Made by a program: the position numbers and the translations under genes | The notes under the pieces: generated by a model | Told to the model about the DNA's origin: nothing | Database searches by the model: none | The model's input: only the letters and a program-made list of their open reading frames with translations | In this document: positions 1 to 6,379 of the stretch, in pieces | Layout: the number at the start of each line of letters is the position of its first letter | Numbering within the stretch: the first letter of the stretch is position 1 | DNA from: Candidatus Woesearchaeota archaeon | GTDB taxonomy: Archaea; Nanobdellota; Nanobdellia; Woesearchaeales; UBA10216 | Assembly (NCBI GenBank): GCA_016180145.1 | Contig: JACPBT010000077.1 | Coordinates: 1 to 17,213, forward strand | Length of the DNA stretch: 17,213 nt | Direction of reading: 5' to 3'

Positions 1-416
1 TTCATTCCTTTCAGTTTCTCTATTTTTCGGTAAAGCGTTTTGTCAGAAGTTACAAAAGAAAATTCCAAATCTTGTGCCAATGCAACAAAATAAGCGTCAT
101 AAACCGTTAAATCATAATCGTAAGACAGGCTTATAGCAGCATTCATAACCCTTTTTGTGGGCGCAACAATCATAATCCCCATTGTTATCAGACTATTGAC
201 AGCATCAACTACATCAGTTTCGTTTAGCTTCTTATTATACCGAAGAGCATTGGCTATTTCGTAAAGTTGCAAATCAGGAACCGCTATTTTAGCATTACCC
301 ATACCGAAGTCGTTCCGCACAGCTAAAGCTACCTCAGTACCTTCCTCTTCACAAAACCATTTTATAACTACAGAACTGTCCAGTACGTAACCGCCTTTCA
401 GCTTTTTTGTCTCCAT
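1..416 (-). CDS. vapC: VapC-like PIN-domain ribonuclease toxin (3' end outside window)
   Basis: The reading frame is open from an ATG at 416 to the left window edge, giving about 138 residues without a stop, so the C-terminus is missing. It starts METKKLKGG and shows the four acidic positions expected of a PIN nuclease: Asp13 (VLDSSVVIKW), Glu53 (LYEIANAL), Asp107 (LTVYDAYFVALA) and Asp125 (FVTSDKTLY). PIN toxins of the VapC family are Mg2+-dependent endoribonucleases, often cutting tRNA or rRNA loops. The start overlaps the end of the small upstream gene by 19 bp, the usual tight coupling of a VapBC operon, with the antitoxin translated first. The family call is secure from the motif order; the RNA target cannot be told. 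A stand-alone PIN protein is less likely given the neighbour. Confidence 0.85.
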   Translation of the reverse strand, partial: METKKLKGGYVLDSSVVIKWFCEEEGTEVALAVRNDFGMGNAKIAVPDLQLYEIANALRYNKKLNETDVVDAVNSLITMGIMIVAPTKRVMNAAISLSYDYDLTVYDAYFVALAQDLEFSFVTSDKTLYRKIEKLKGM

Positions 417-586
417 TTTCTGATTTCTTCAGAACCGTTCCAGTGTCCGACCTTCGCCCGTATAATGTCCTGAACCTTCATGGCAGAATTGACTTTATCC
501 TCCTCACTTAGGACAGAACGGACTGTAATTCCAGTTCTTCCTTGGAACAAGCTTAAATCGCCAATCGCCTCAGTTTCGGTTTCCAT
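398..586 (-). CDS. vapB: Probable VapB-type antitoxin, 62 aa
   Basis: This small, charged 62-residue protein (METETEAIGDLSLF to EEIRKWRQKS) is encoded directly upstream of the PIN toxin and overlaps it by 19 bp. I do not recognise a specific DNA-binding fold from the sequence alone. The basic, Trp/Arg-rich C-terminus (GSEEIRKWRQ) resembles the part of VapB proteins that wraps the PIN active site. The role is therefore inferred mainly from position, size and charge. The ATG at 586 is supported by a TATA-like element centred 28 bp upstream (about 614), which would give a leaderless mRNA. The pair is probably autoregulated, as in other VapBC operons, but no clear operator palindrome was found. 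Confidence 0.65.
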   Translation of the reverse strand: METETEAIGDLSLFQGRTGITVRSVLSEEDKVNSAMKVQDIIRAKVGHWNGSEEIRKWRQKS

Positions 587-607
587 ACTTTATTACAACT
601 TGTTTTT

Positions 608-620
608 GCTTAAATACTTA
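608..620 (-). promoter_or_regulatory. TATA-like box for the vapBC operon
   Basis: Minus-strand TAAGTATTTAAGC lies centred about 28 bp upstream of the antitoxin ATG. The spacing matches that of other predicted leaderless promoters in this window. Confidence 0.5.
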
Positions 621-665
621 ACTGTTTTCGGCTCGCCGGCATACATGTTCCGTTAAGGAATAAGT

Positions 666-750
666 GCGGGAGGGAGGATTTGAACCCCCGAACCCACTAA
701 GGGACAAGCTCCTGAAGCTTGCGCGTTTGGCCAGGCTTCGCTACCCCCGC
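666..750 (-). tRNA. tRNA-Leu(CAG)
   Basis: The minus strand folds into a complete class II cloverleaf. The acceptor GCGGGGG pairs with CTCCCGC with one G-U pair, the D stem is GCG/CGC, and the anticodon stem CAAGC/GCTTG holds the loop TTCAGGA, so the anticodon is CAG. A long variable arm (TCCC TTAGT GGGT) is the leucine hallmark. The T arm is GGGGG TTCAAAT CCTCC with no intron. CCA is not encoded. A TATA-like TTAAATTTAA at 787-797 would leave a short 5' leader. Confidence 0.95.
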
Positions 751-807
751 ATAATTGATGATTACCGGAATAACAGCTGTTGTTTCTTAAATTTAACTGA
801 AAAATAA

Positions 808-853
808 CAGAAGACAAAAGTTTTTGGACAGAATACTCTTGTTTTGTCTTCTG
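808..853. repeat. Long inverted repeat 1 (12-bp perfect arms)
   Basis: CAGAAGACAAAA (808-819) is the exact reverse complement of TTTTGTCTTCTG (842-853), with a 22-nt loop. On the minus strand the hairpin is followed by TTATTTTTC, so it could act as a terminator for the membrane gene that ends at 908, or as an RNA-level structure. Confidence 0.7.
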
Positions 854-856
854 AAC

Positions 857-898
857 TTTAGAAAGCGAATATATGCAAAACTTATATCGCTTTCTAAA
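857..898. repeat. Long inverted repeat 2 (12-bp perfect arms)
   Basis: TTTAGAAAGCGA (857-868) is perfectly complementary to TCGCTTTCTAAA (887-898), with an 18-nt AT-rich loop. It starts 9 bp beyond the stop codon of the minus-strand membrane gene and is separated from the first inverted repeat by only 3 bp. Confidence 0.7.
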
Positions 899-907
899 AA
901 GATAATG

Positions 908-1480
908 TTAAGTTAACAAGGACAAGGTGAAATTGCCAAGAAACGAGAAGATAACAAAGTTTATCCCAAGGTTGAAGAACACAAAAACAGCAGTCTTTAT
1001 CTTAGCCTCAGGGTCGCCCTGCAAAAGATAAAGCGACTGAGCGAGTGCATTATAGACAACTACCAGCACAACCCCAAGAACAATCACATTCACAGAGGCG
1101 AAAAAGCCAGCCAAAAGCCCCATAACAGCCCGCGCAGGGACATAACTGACTACAAAGGCGTCAATCCCGCCGCTGACAATCTCAGCAGCCAGCGCAGTTA
1201 CAGCCCCAAAAACAGCGCCTATGACAGGACCATAAGCCATGCCAACAATAACTGTTGAAAGGGATACAAGCTCAAAAGCAGGAGGAACATGCATAAACCT
1301 GCGGTAATACATTGAAAAAACAGACGCAAGAAACAAAACAGGAAATGAAACAAGCATATGCCACTCAACACCAAGAATGAGAAGAACAATTGCAGCAGCA
1401 ACAGCAAAAAAAATCACGAATTTAAACCTGCCAAGAAATGCGTAAACACTTGCAAGCGGCTCCCTGACAACCTTTGCCAT
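908..1480 (-). CDS. Polytopic membrane protein, possibly ECF-transporter S-component-like
   Basis: This is a 190-residue protein with about five or six hydrophobic segments (for example FVIFFAVAAAIVLLILGVEW, SFPVLFLASVFSMYY, ELVSLSTVIVGMAYG, AVMGLLAGFFASVNVIVLGV, TAVFVFFNLGINFVIF). The central stretch GMAYGPVIGAVFGAVTALAA followed by a loop and ARAVMGLLAG resembles substrate-binding S-components of energy-coupling-factor transporters, which form a six-helix membrane bundle. No vitamin or metal specificity can be read, and no ECF ATPase is nearby, so this is a tentative call. The frame stays open to 1540, but that start lies inside tRNA-Pro. The ATG at 1480 (MAKVVREPLA) is preferred because a TATA-like TTTTTTATATT is centred about 26 bp upstream, between the gene and the tRNA. 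Confidence 0.7.
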   Translation of the reverse strand: MAKVVREPLASVYAFLGRFKFVIFFAVAAAIVLLILGVEWHMLVSFPVLFLASVFSMYYRRFMHVPPAFELVSLSTVIVGMAYGPVIGAVFGAVTALAAEIVSGGIDAFVVSYVPARAVMGLLAGFFASVNVIVLGVVLVVVYNALAQSLYLLQGDPEAKIKTAVFVFFNLGINFVIFSFLGNFTLSLLT

Positions 1481-1500
1481 AATTGCAGGTATGCCAATGA

Positions 1501-1512
1501 AATATAAAAAAC
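1501..1512 (-). promoter_or_regulatory. TATA-like box for the membrane protein gene
   Basis: Minus-strand GTTTTTTATATT is centred about 26 bp upstream of the ATG at 1480. It fits in the gap between the tRNA-Pro 3' end (1515) and the gene, which supports that start over the one inside the tRNA. Confidence 0.5.
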
Positions 1513-1514
1513 TA

Positions 1515-1610
1515 TGGGGCTGCTGGGACTTTCGCACCATTTTTCAGGCTTTCGAACCCAGACTGCAGCGTCCCGAACGCTGAGTGTTGGCCAAGTTGCA
1601 CTACAGCCCC
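1515..1610 (-). tRNA. tRNA-Pro(CGG) with a T-loop intron
   Basis: The acceptor GGGGCTG pairs perfectly with CAGCCCC, followed by discriminator A at 1515. The D stem is GTG/CAC. The anticodon stem CAGCG/CGCTG holds TTCGGGA, so the anticodon is CGG. The T stem CTGGG/CCCAG is perfect but encloses 29 nt instead of 7. Removing 22 nt (1529-1550) leaves TTCGAAT, the consensus T-loop. The predicted precursor has the order T stem, 3-nt bulge AGT, 4-bp helix TTCG/CGAA, 3-nt bulge AAA: an archaeal bulge-helix-bulge splice motif. CCA is not encoded. A TTTAAATA element is centred about 29 bp upstream. Tools that search only canonical 37/38 introns are likely to miss this gene. Confidence 0.9.
1529..1550 (-). 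other. 22-nt intron in tRNA-Pro, between T-loop positions 59 and 60
   Basis: The boundaries are set by the bulge-helix-bulge fold. The 5' exon ends in TTCGAA and the 3' exon starts with T then CCCAG. The central helix pairs T-loop TTCG with intron CGAA, and cleavage after the second base of each bulge (AA^A and AG^T) gives the TTCGAAT loop. The intron core can form a weak GCC/GGT helix. Splicing itself is inferred, not observed. Confidence 0.85.
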
Positions 1611-1631
1611 TCAACGAAACGGCTACTCTGA

Positions 1632-1646
1632 AGAATATTTAAAGGT
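1632..1646 (-). promoter_or_regulatory. TATA-like box for tRNA-Pro
   Basis: Minus-strand CCTTTAAATATTCTT contains the strong archaeal TATA match TTTAAATA, about 29 bp upstream of the mature tRNA 5' end. Confidence 0.6.
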
Positions 1647-1695
1647 ATCCAGTCCTGAAGTTTAACGAAAAGAAACCCTTATTTTAAAAGGGAAT

Positions 1696-2100
1696 CTATT
1701 GCAGATACAATCTTATCAGACAATACAGGCTTTTCAATATGCATTCTTGTATTGCAGATACAATCTTATCAGACAATACAGGCTTTTCAATATGCATTCT
1801 TGAAAAATGAGGCTTGTAATCAAAACCACTAATCGTAATGATTGGAACAGAGGGGTGTAACTCTTTAACTTTCTTTCCCAAATCTTCACCGCTTATAGAA
1901 GGGCGAATTTGACCTGCCTTAGGTTCAACGGCTAAATCTGTCAAAAACAAATCAAACCTCAAACCAGCTTCAATTTCCTGCATAAGCTCCTCTGCATCAG
2001 AATACGGCAAGCATAGATAGTTGGGACTACGCTCCTGTATGGCGTTTACAAAATAACCTGCGGACTCATCATCATAGATTAAAATTACTCTTTCAACCAT
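1696..2100 (-). CDS. Single-domain response regulator (receiver), C-terminus altered by duplication
   Basis: The 134-residue protein has the full receiver-domain signature. Asp10/Asp11 (LIYDDE) form the metal site, Asp55 (LFLTDLA) is the phospho-acceptor, Ser91 (IITISGF) is the switch residue and Lys106 (HIEKPV) is the conserved lysine. No output domain follows, so it would act as a stand-alone CheY/Spo0F-like receiver taking phosphate from a histidine kinase not in this window. A 53-bp tandem duplication covers the 3' end. Without it the protein would end SAIDSLLK; with it the frame shifts after SAI and reads QECILKSLYCLIRLYLQ, replacing the end of the last helix. The ATG at 2100 has a TTTATAAA element centred about 26 bp upstream. 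No kinase gene lies adjacent. Confidence 0.85.
   Translation of the reverse strand: MVERVILIYDDESAGYFVNAIQERSPNYLCLPYSDAEELMQEIEAGLRFDLFLTDLAVEPKAGQIRPSISGEDLGKKVKELHPSVPIITISGFDYKPHFSRMHIEKPVLSDKIVSAIQECILKSLYCLIRLYLQ
1697..1802. repeat. 53-bp perfect tandem duplication
   Basis: Positions 1697-1749 and 1750-1802 are identical over 53 bp, each beginning TATTGCAGAT and ending CATTCTTG. The unit length is not a multiple of three, so the duplication shifts the reading frame at the end of the response regulator gene. Confidence 0.97.
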
Positions 2101-2122
2101 AGCAGAGGTGAATGCGCTTTAA

Positions 2123-2130
2123 TTTATAAA
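2123..2130 (-). promoter_or_regulatory. TATA-like box for the response regulator gene
   Basis: TTTATAAA is centred about 26 bp upstream of the ATG at 2100, consistent with a leaderless transcript. Confidence 0.5.
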
Positions 2131-2143
2131 GTTAACAGGACTC

Positions 2144-3046
2144 TTAAGATGAGGCATGGCTATCAATCTTTACATTGTTACGCCCCTCAAGAAGCTTTGT
2201 GATAGCGCTCCAGTCCTCCTTACCCGGATTGCCGTCAACACTCTGCTGAAGAATTTTTATAACCTCCTGTGCAAGCGGAAGCTGCAATCCAAGACGCTTA
2301 ATCTCTGACTCAGCAAGTTTCATATCCTTGTTCATAAGCTCAAGAAGGAAATGCGGCTCAAAGCTGCGAACAATTATTGCGGGCATTTTCGCTGAAGCCA
2401 CACCGCACTTTGCGCCAGAGTTGTCAAGGACTTCGTGAATTGCGTCAAGAGGGACCCCATTCTTCAAGGCAAAAACAACACCTTCCAGATAACCCTCAAG
2501 AAGCATTGCCATTGTAGTATTCAACGCTATCTTCATCCTCTGCCCGTAAGTGTTTGGACCGCAGTGGACAAATCTTTTACCCATTGCCTCAAAAGCAGGC
2601 CTGCACTTCTCAAAAGCATCTTTCCCTCCGCCGAACATAAACATTAGAGTTCCTTCCTCAGCGCCCTTTTTGCTGCCGGTAACAGGGGCGTCAAGAAATT
2701 CAACACCTTTCTCACGGCATTTCCCGGCTATCTCAGCGGTAAAGTCAACAGATGTAGTGCTGCTGTCAACGAGAATGTTTTTTTGAGAAACAGCACTTAT
2801 AATGCCGTTAGCTGAAAAAAGGACATCCCTCAACGCAGCATCATTGGAGACGCAGGTAAAGATTACCTCTGCCTTATCACACAACTCAGACGGCGTATTA
2901 ACAACAGTTGCCCCAGCCACTGCCTGCGCCTTTGCCCTCGTCCTGTTGTAAACAAAAACCTTAAACCCCGCCTTAACAAGGTTTGCGCTCATACCAAAGC
3001 CCATTGTGCCTGTTCCGGCAAAGCCGACGCGTTCCATCATTCTCAC
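2144..3046 (-). CDS. NAD(P)-dependent beta-hydroxyacid dehydrogenase (3-hydroxyisobutyrate dehydrogenase family)
   Basis: The 300-residue length is typical of this family. The N-terminal Rossmann motif is VGFAGTGTMGFGMSANL, followed by FVYNRT. The substrate-binding signature DAPVTGSKKGAEEGTLMFMFGG is clear, and the catalytic lysine sits in GQRMKIALNTTM. These enzymes oxidise beta-hydroxyacids or reduce the matching semialdehydes or glyoxylate; the exact substrate (hydroxyisobutyrate, tartronate semialdehyde, glyoxylate or succinic semialdehyde) cannot be assigned from motifs. The frame begins with a GTG at 3046 overlapping the TGA of glycyl-tRNA synthetase as GTGA. In-frame ATGs at 3040 and 3037 (MERVGFAG) are equally possible starts, and 3037 places the Rossmann motif at the usual distance. 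The overlap indicates co-transcription with glyS. Confidence 0.9.
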   Translation of the reverse strand: MRMMERVGFAGTGTMGFGMSANLVKAGFKVFVYNRTRAKAQAVAGATVVNTPSELCDKAEVIFTCVSNDAALRDVLFSANGIISAVSQKNILVDSSTTSVDFTAEIAGKCREKGVEFLDAPVTGSKKGAEEGTLMFMFGGGKDAFEKCRPAFEAMGKRFVHCGPNTYGQRMKIALNTTMAMLLEGYLEGVVFALKNGVPLDAIHEVLDNSGAKCGVASAKMPAIIVRSFEPHFLLELMNKDMKLAESEIKRLGLQLPLAQEVIKILQQSVDGNPGKEDWSAITKLLEGRNNVKIDSHASS

Positions 3047-4566
3047 AACTTATCAAACCCAATCATTCCTGAAAGAAGCTGCCAGACAATGTGCGGCAGG
3101 TCGCTGATTTTAACCCTCGCCTGCTTTGTAGTATCCCTCTCCCTGATTGTCACGTCATGATTTTTAAGCGAGTCAAAGTCAACAGTAATGCAGTAAGGAG
3201 TGCCAGCCTCATCCATCCGGTAATACCTGCGCCCAATAGCCCCGCTCTCATCATAGAAGCAACTGAAGTTCTGGCGCAGTTCGCCATAGATTTTTTTAGC
3301 TGCCGCAACCAGTTCATCCTTGTTGGAAAGAAGCGGGAACACAGCCACTTTTATCGGAGCAAGCTTTGGATGGAGGTGCAAGACAATATTCTCTCTCTTG
3401 CTGTCATACTCATAAGCGTCAAAGAGAAATACCAAAAAGGCGCGGTCAACGCCAAGAGAAGGCTCGGCAACAACATGAGGAACAATCTTTGACTTAGACT
3501 CCTCATCAAAATAACTTAAGTCCTTACCCGAAGCCTTAATGTGCTGCTGCAAGTCATAATCCGAGCGATTGGCAACGCCCTCAAGCTCCTTCCAGCCAAA
3601 CGGAAAATTGAACTCCAAATCCCAAGTGTCTGCTGCATAATGGCTTTTTTCTTCCTGAACATGCTGCCTTATGCGGATGTTGTCAGCCTTCGCGCCCAGA
3701 CTTATGAACCAGCGGTGCTCAAATGACAGCCAGTAAACATGCCACGGCAGTATGAGCTTCCTGTCAAGCATCTCCTTAACCTTCATCTTCCTGTGAGGCT
3801 GCTGCTTTTGCTGCATCTCGCTTGTAAGAATATTAAGCTCATAACCATAAAACTCACTTGCATAAGGGCACTCCCCAACTTTCTTAGGATGGACAAAATA
3901 CTCAAGCTCCATCTGCTCAAACTCCCTGCAACGAAAGAGAAAATCGCGAGGCGCGATCTCATTGCGGAAAGCCTTGCCAATCTGGGCAATGCCAAAAGGC
4001 AGCTTCATCCTCGCATTTTCCTGAACAAGCCTGAAATCTGCAAATATCAGCTGGGCAGTTTCAGGGCGCAGGTACGCTTCCGCTTCCTTTTTCTGGCTTG
4101 GACCAACAGTTGTTTTGAACATCAAATTGAAAGGCAGGGTGACTTTCATCTCATCTGAACCGCACCGAAGGCATTTTACTTTATGCTTATAAATGAGCTT
4201 CTGCAAATCTGGCGCATACAGCCCGGTAGTGGAAACTTTTGCCTTGTCTTCAACTATGTGGTCTGCCCTTACACTATTTCCACATTTTCCGCACTCAGCC
4301 ATTATGTCTGCAAAATTGGCAACATGGCCTGAAGCCTGCCAAACCTTAGGGTTCGTGATTATGCTGCCATCAATCCCGACAACATCACTTCGCTGGTGAA
4401 CATGCGATTTCCACCACTCCTGCTTTATGCTGTTCTTCAGCTCAACACCCAAATGGCCGTAATCAAAAAAACCAGCCATCCCGCCGTAAATCTCAGAATT
4501 AGGATAAACAAAACCCTTCCTCTTGCAAAAAACAGCAAGCTCCTCAATACTCAGCTTACCCATCAT
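3043..4566 (-). CDS. glyS: Glycyl-tRNA synthetase (archaeal/eukaryotic dimeric class II type)
   Basis: This roughly 507-residue enzyme charges tRNA-Gly with glycine using ATP. The N-terminal catalytic-core entry GGMAGFFDYGHLGVELKN is diagnostic of the alpha2 GlyRS type. A zinc-binding-like insert has CGKCGNS and CLRCGSD. Class II motif 2 is visible as FRNEIAPRDFLFRCREFEQME and motif 3 as EPSLGVDRAFLVFLFDAY. The C-terminal anticodon-binding domain covers LAPIKVAVFPL to YCITVDFDSL and TIRERDTTKQARVKI. The frame extends to a GTG at 4569 followed by ATGs at 4566 and 4563. A TTTAAA box centred near 4591 fits a leaderless start at one of the ATGs, while AGGAG just upstream would suit the GTG. The beta-hydroxyacid dehydrogenase gene follows with overlap. 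Confidence 0.95.
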   Translation of the reverse strand: MMGKLSIEELAVFCKRKGFVYPNSEIYGGMAGFFDYGHLGVELKNSIKQEWWKSHVHQRSDVVGIDGSIITNPKVWQASGHVANFADIMAECGKCGNSVRADHIVEDKAKVSTTGLYAPDLQKLIYKHKVKCLRCGSDEMKVTLPFNLMFKTTVGPSQKKEAEAYLRPETAQLIFADFRLVQENARMKLPFGIAQIGKAFRNEIAPRDFLFRCREFEQMELEYFVHPKKVGECPYASEFYGYELNILTSEMQQKQQPHRKMKVKEMLDRKLILPWHVYWLSFEHRWFISLGAKADNIRIRQHVQEEKSHYAADTWDLEFNFPFGWKELEGVANRSDYDLQQHIKASGKDLSYFDEESKSKIVPHVVAEPSLGVDRAFLVFLFDAYEYDSKRENIVLHLHPKLAPIKVAVFPLLSNKDELVAAAKKIYGELRQNFSCFYDESGAIGRRYYRMDEAGTPYCITVDFDSLKNHDVTIRERDTTKQARVKISDLPHIVWQLLSGMIGFDKL

Positions 4567-4586
4567 CACGCCACTACTCCTATTAG

Positions 4587-4595
4587 GTTTAAATT
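4587..4595 (-). promoter_or_regulatory. TATA-like box for glyS
   Basis: Minus-strand AATTTAAAC is centred about 25-28 bp upstream of the in-frame ATGs at 4566 and 4563. Confidence 0.45.
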
Positions 4596-4663
4596 GTTTG
4601 CGGTATTCTTAACTTCCTGAAAACTTTTCATCCCCGTCGTAAATCTTCCGAATTAGGAGGAAA

Positions 4664-4674
4664 GCTTTATTAAT
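4664..4674 (+). promoter_or_regulatory. TATA-like box for the small membrane protein
   Basis: CTTTATTAATG is centred about 26 bp before the ATG at 4696. This spacing favours 4696 over the upstream ATG at 4678, which lies too close to the box. Confidence 0.4.
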
Positions 4675-4695
4675 GACATGCAAGACTATAATTTC

Positions 4696-5025
4696 ATGGC
4701 AGAGATAGAGTTTAAAGGACACAGGTTTGATACAGGACTAATCATAGTTTTTACAAGCTGCTTAGTGCTGTTAATCTGGATACTATTAAAACTCTTCAGA
4801 GTAATACAAACACCCCTGATTTTTGAAATGCTCCCGATAATTACTGGATTAGCAATGATATTCGGTTTTGGAGTTTCTGCCGGGAAAATCATGCAGGTAA
4901 TCAAGCATCTGCAGGAAAATGATAAAGAAACAAACAGAAAACTGGAAAGCCTAATCAACGAGCATATAATGCTCAAAGCAGACTTCAAGCACTATGCACG
5001 CTACAAGAAAAGCATAATTTTTTAA
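4696..5025 (+). CDS. Small membrane protein with C-terminal coiled-coil-like helix, unknown function
   Basis: The protein has 109 residues from the ATG at 4696 (MAEIEFKGHRFD). I do not recognise a family. Two hydrophobic segments are visible (TGLIIVFTSCLVLLIWILLK and LPIITGLAMIFGFGVSAGKI), followed by a charged, probably helical tail (QVIKHLQENDKETNRKLESL) and a basic end. The topology suggests a hairpin in the membrane with a cytoplasmic coiled-coil-like tail. An alternative ATG at 4678 adds six residues; AGGAGG at 4655-4660 is 17 bp from it, too far for a normal ribosome-binding site. The gene stands between divergent glyS and co-directional RNase J, 28 bp before the latter's start, but RNase J appears to have its own TATA box. 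Confidence 0.7.
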   Translation: MAEIEFKGHRFDTGLIIVFTSCLVLLIWILLKLFRVIQTPLIFEMLPIITGLAMIFGFGVSAGKIMQVIKHLQENDKETNRKLESLINEHIMLKADFKHYARYKKSIIF

Positions 5026-5030
5026 ATAAT
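5016..5030 (+). promoter_or_regulatory. TATA-like box for RNase J
   Basis: The stretch ATTTTTTAAATAATC overlaps the end of the preceding gene and is centred about 28 bp before the ATG at 5054, supporting that start. Confidence 0.5.
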
Positions 5031-5053
5031 CCCTATTGATTGAACCTGTAAAA

Positions 5054-6379
5054 ATGCCAATTGAGATATGCACGGTTTCTGGATACAGCGAATTCGGTAA
5101 GAACATGACTGCTGTCAGATACGGAAATGAAGCAGTAATAATAGACATGGGCATACACCCGGAAAACTACATAAAGTTCACGGAAGATGAAGAGGATTTG
5201 GCATTTCTCAATGCGCATGCGCTGATAAAGGCAAAGGCAATACCTGACGTCAACCCGATAGGCGACTGGACGCACATGGTAAAAGCCATAATACCAGGAC
5301 ACGCGCACCTTGACCACTGCGGCGCAGTCCCATACCTTGCAGAGCGCTACAATGCGCCGGTAATATGCACGCCATTCACGGCAGAGGTAATCAAGAGCAT
5401 GATAAAAGACCGGGACATGGCGTTCAAAAACAAGATAGAAGCAGTGCAGCCAAACTCAACAAAGAAAGTATCTGAAAAAATCAGCGTAGAATTCATACAC
5501 ACAACACACTCAACACCACAGGCATCAATGGTTGCAGTGCACACGCCGGAAGGGACAGTGCTGTATGCAAGCGACTTCAAATTTGACGAAAGCCCGCTTC
5601 TCGGGAAGCCTCCAAACATGAAGCGGCTGAAAGCGCTTGGGCAGGAAAATGTGACTGCACTGATAATAGAGTCAACCTACGGAGACAAGCCCGGAAGAAC
5701 ACCATCCGAAGCGGTAGCGAGAGAAATGCTCAAGGATGCAATATACAGCGCAGACTCAAAAAAGAACGCAATAATCGTAACAACATTCTCATCGCACATC
5801 GCAAGGCTCAAAAGCATACTGGAAATCGGGGAAAAGCACGGAAGAAAAGTGGTATTTCTCGGCAGAAGCATGGCAAAATACATAGCAGCAGCAGAAAAAG
5901 CAGGGCTTACAAACCTGTCAAAAAAGGCAGAGGTAATAAGATACGGCAACAAGGTTGAAAGAAGGCTCAAAGAAATGCAAAGGGAAGGCAAGCAAAAATA
6001 CCTCCTCGTATGCACAGGACACCAGGGCGAGCCGAAATCAGTCCTATCAAGGATAATAACCCAGAACTTCCTTGACACGAAAGACTATGTAATATTCTCA
6101 TGCAGGGTAATACCAACACCAACAAACAAGGAAAACAGGGAACGCCTTGAAAGAGAGCTTAAGCGGCTTGGAGTGCACGTGCTTGTGGACGTCCACCAAT
6201 CAGGACACGCATCACAGGATGAGCTGCGCGAGCTTATAGAACTGGTAAAGCCAAAAAACATAATACCCTCGCACGGAGAGGAAAAAACAAAGAAAGGGCT
6301 GATGGAACTTGCAGCACTCCTCGGATACAAGCAAAGCCAGCTCCACATGGCAAAAGACGGGGCAAAAATAACTGTTTAA
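5054..6379 (+). CDS. Archaeal RNase J (metallo-beta-lactamase/beta-CASP ribonuclease)
   Basis: The 441-residue protein is a beta-CASP metallo-beta-lactamase. The zinc-binding motif HAHLDH is at residues 83-88 (PGHAHLDHCGAVPYL), a further metal-site His at 152 (IHTTHSTPQ), Asp174 in VLYASDFKFDE, then beta-CASP elements including IIESTYGDKPG, CTGHQGEP, SGHASQDELREL and the closing IIPSHGEE. Archaeal RNase J enzymes of this length degrade RNA 5' to 3' and take part in mRNA decay and 5'-end processing. The frame also allows a TTG at 5036, but the ATG at 5054 (MPIEICTVSGYS) matches family N-termini and lies at leaderless distance from a TATA box. Its TAA overlaps the stop codon of the convergent SMC gene. 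A tRNase Z or CPSF-type factor is less likely on length and lack of KH domains. Confidence 0.92.
   Translation: MPIEICTVSGYSEFGKNMTAVRYGNEAVIIDMGIHPENYIKFTEDEEDLAFLNAHALIKAKAIPDVNPIGDWTHMVKAIIPGHAHLDHCGAVPYLAERYNAPVICTPFTAEVIKSMIKDRDMAFKNKIEAVQPNSTKKVSEKISVEFIHTTHSTPQASMVAVHTPEGTVLYASDFKFDESPLLGKPPNMKRLKALGQENVTALIIESTYGDKPGRTPSEAVAREMLKDAIYSADSKKNAIIVTTFSSHIARLKSILEIGEKHGRKVVFLGRSMAKYIAAAEKAGLTNLSKKAEVIRYGNKVERRLKEMQREGKQKYLLVCTGHQGEPKSVLSRIITQNFLDTKDYVIFSCRVIPTPTNKENRERLERELKRLGVHVLVDVHQSGHASQDELRELIELVKPKNIIPSHGEEKTKKGLMELAALLGYKQSQLHMAKDGAKITV

Noticed and set aside
1414..1614. Minus-strand 66-residue frame across tRNA-Pro
   Set aside because: It is out of frame with the membrane gene and overlaps the tRNA; Trp/Cys-rich sequence without motifs.
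1697..1802. Possible CRISPR repeat unit
   Set aside because: There are only two copies, directly adjacent with no spacer, and they lie inside a coding region; it is a simple tandem duplication. No CRISPR array or cas gene was seen in the window.
5036..5053. TTG start of RNase J giving six extra residues
   Set aside because: The ATG at 5054 fits family N-termini and the TATA spacing; the upstream codons fall at the predicted transcription start.
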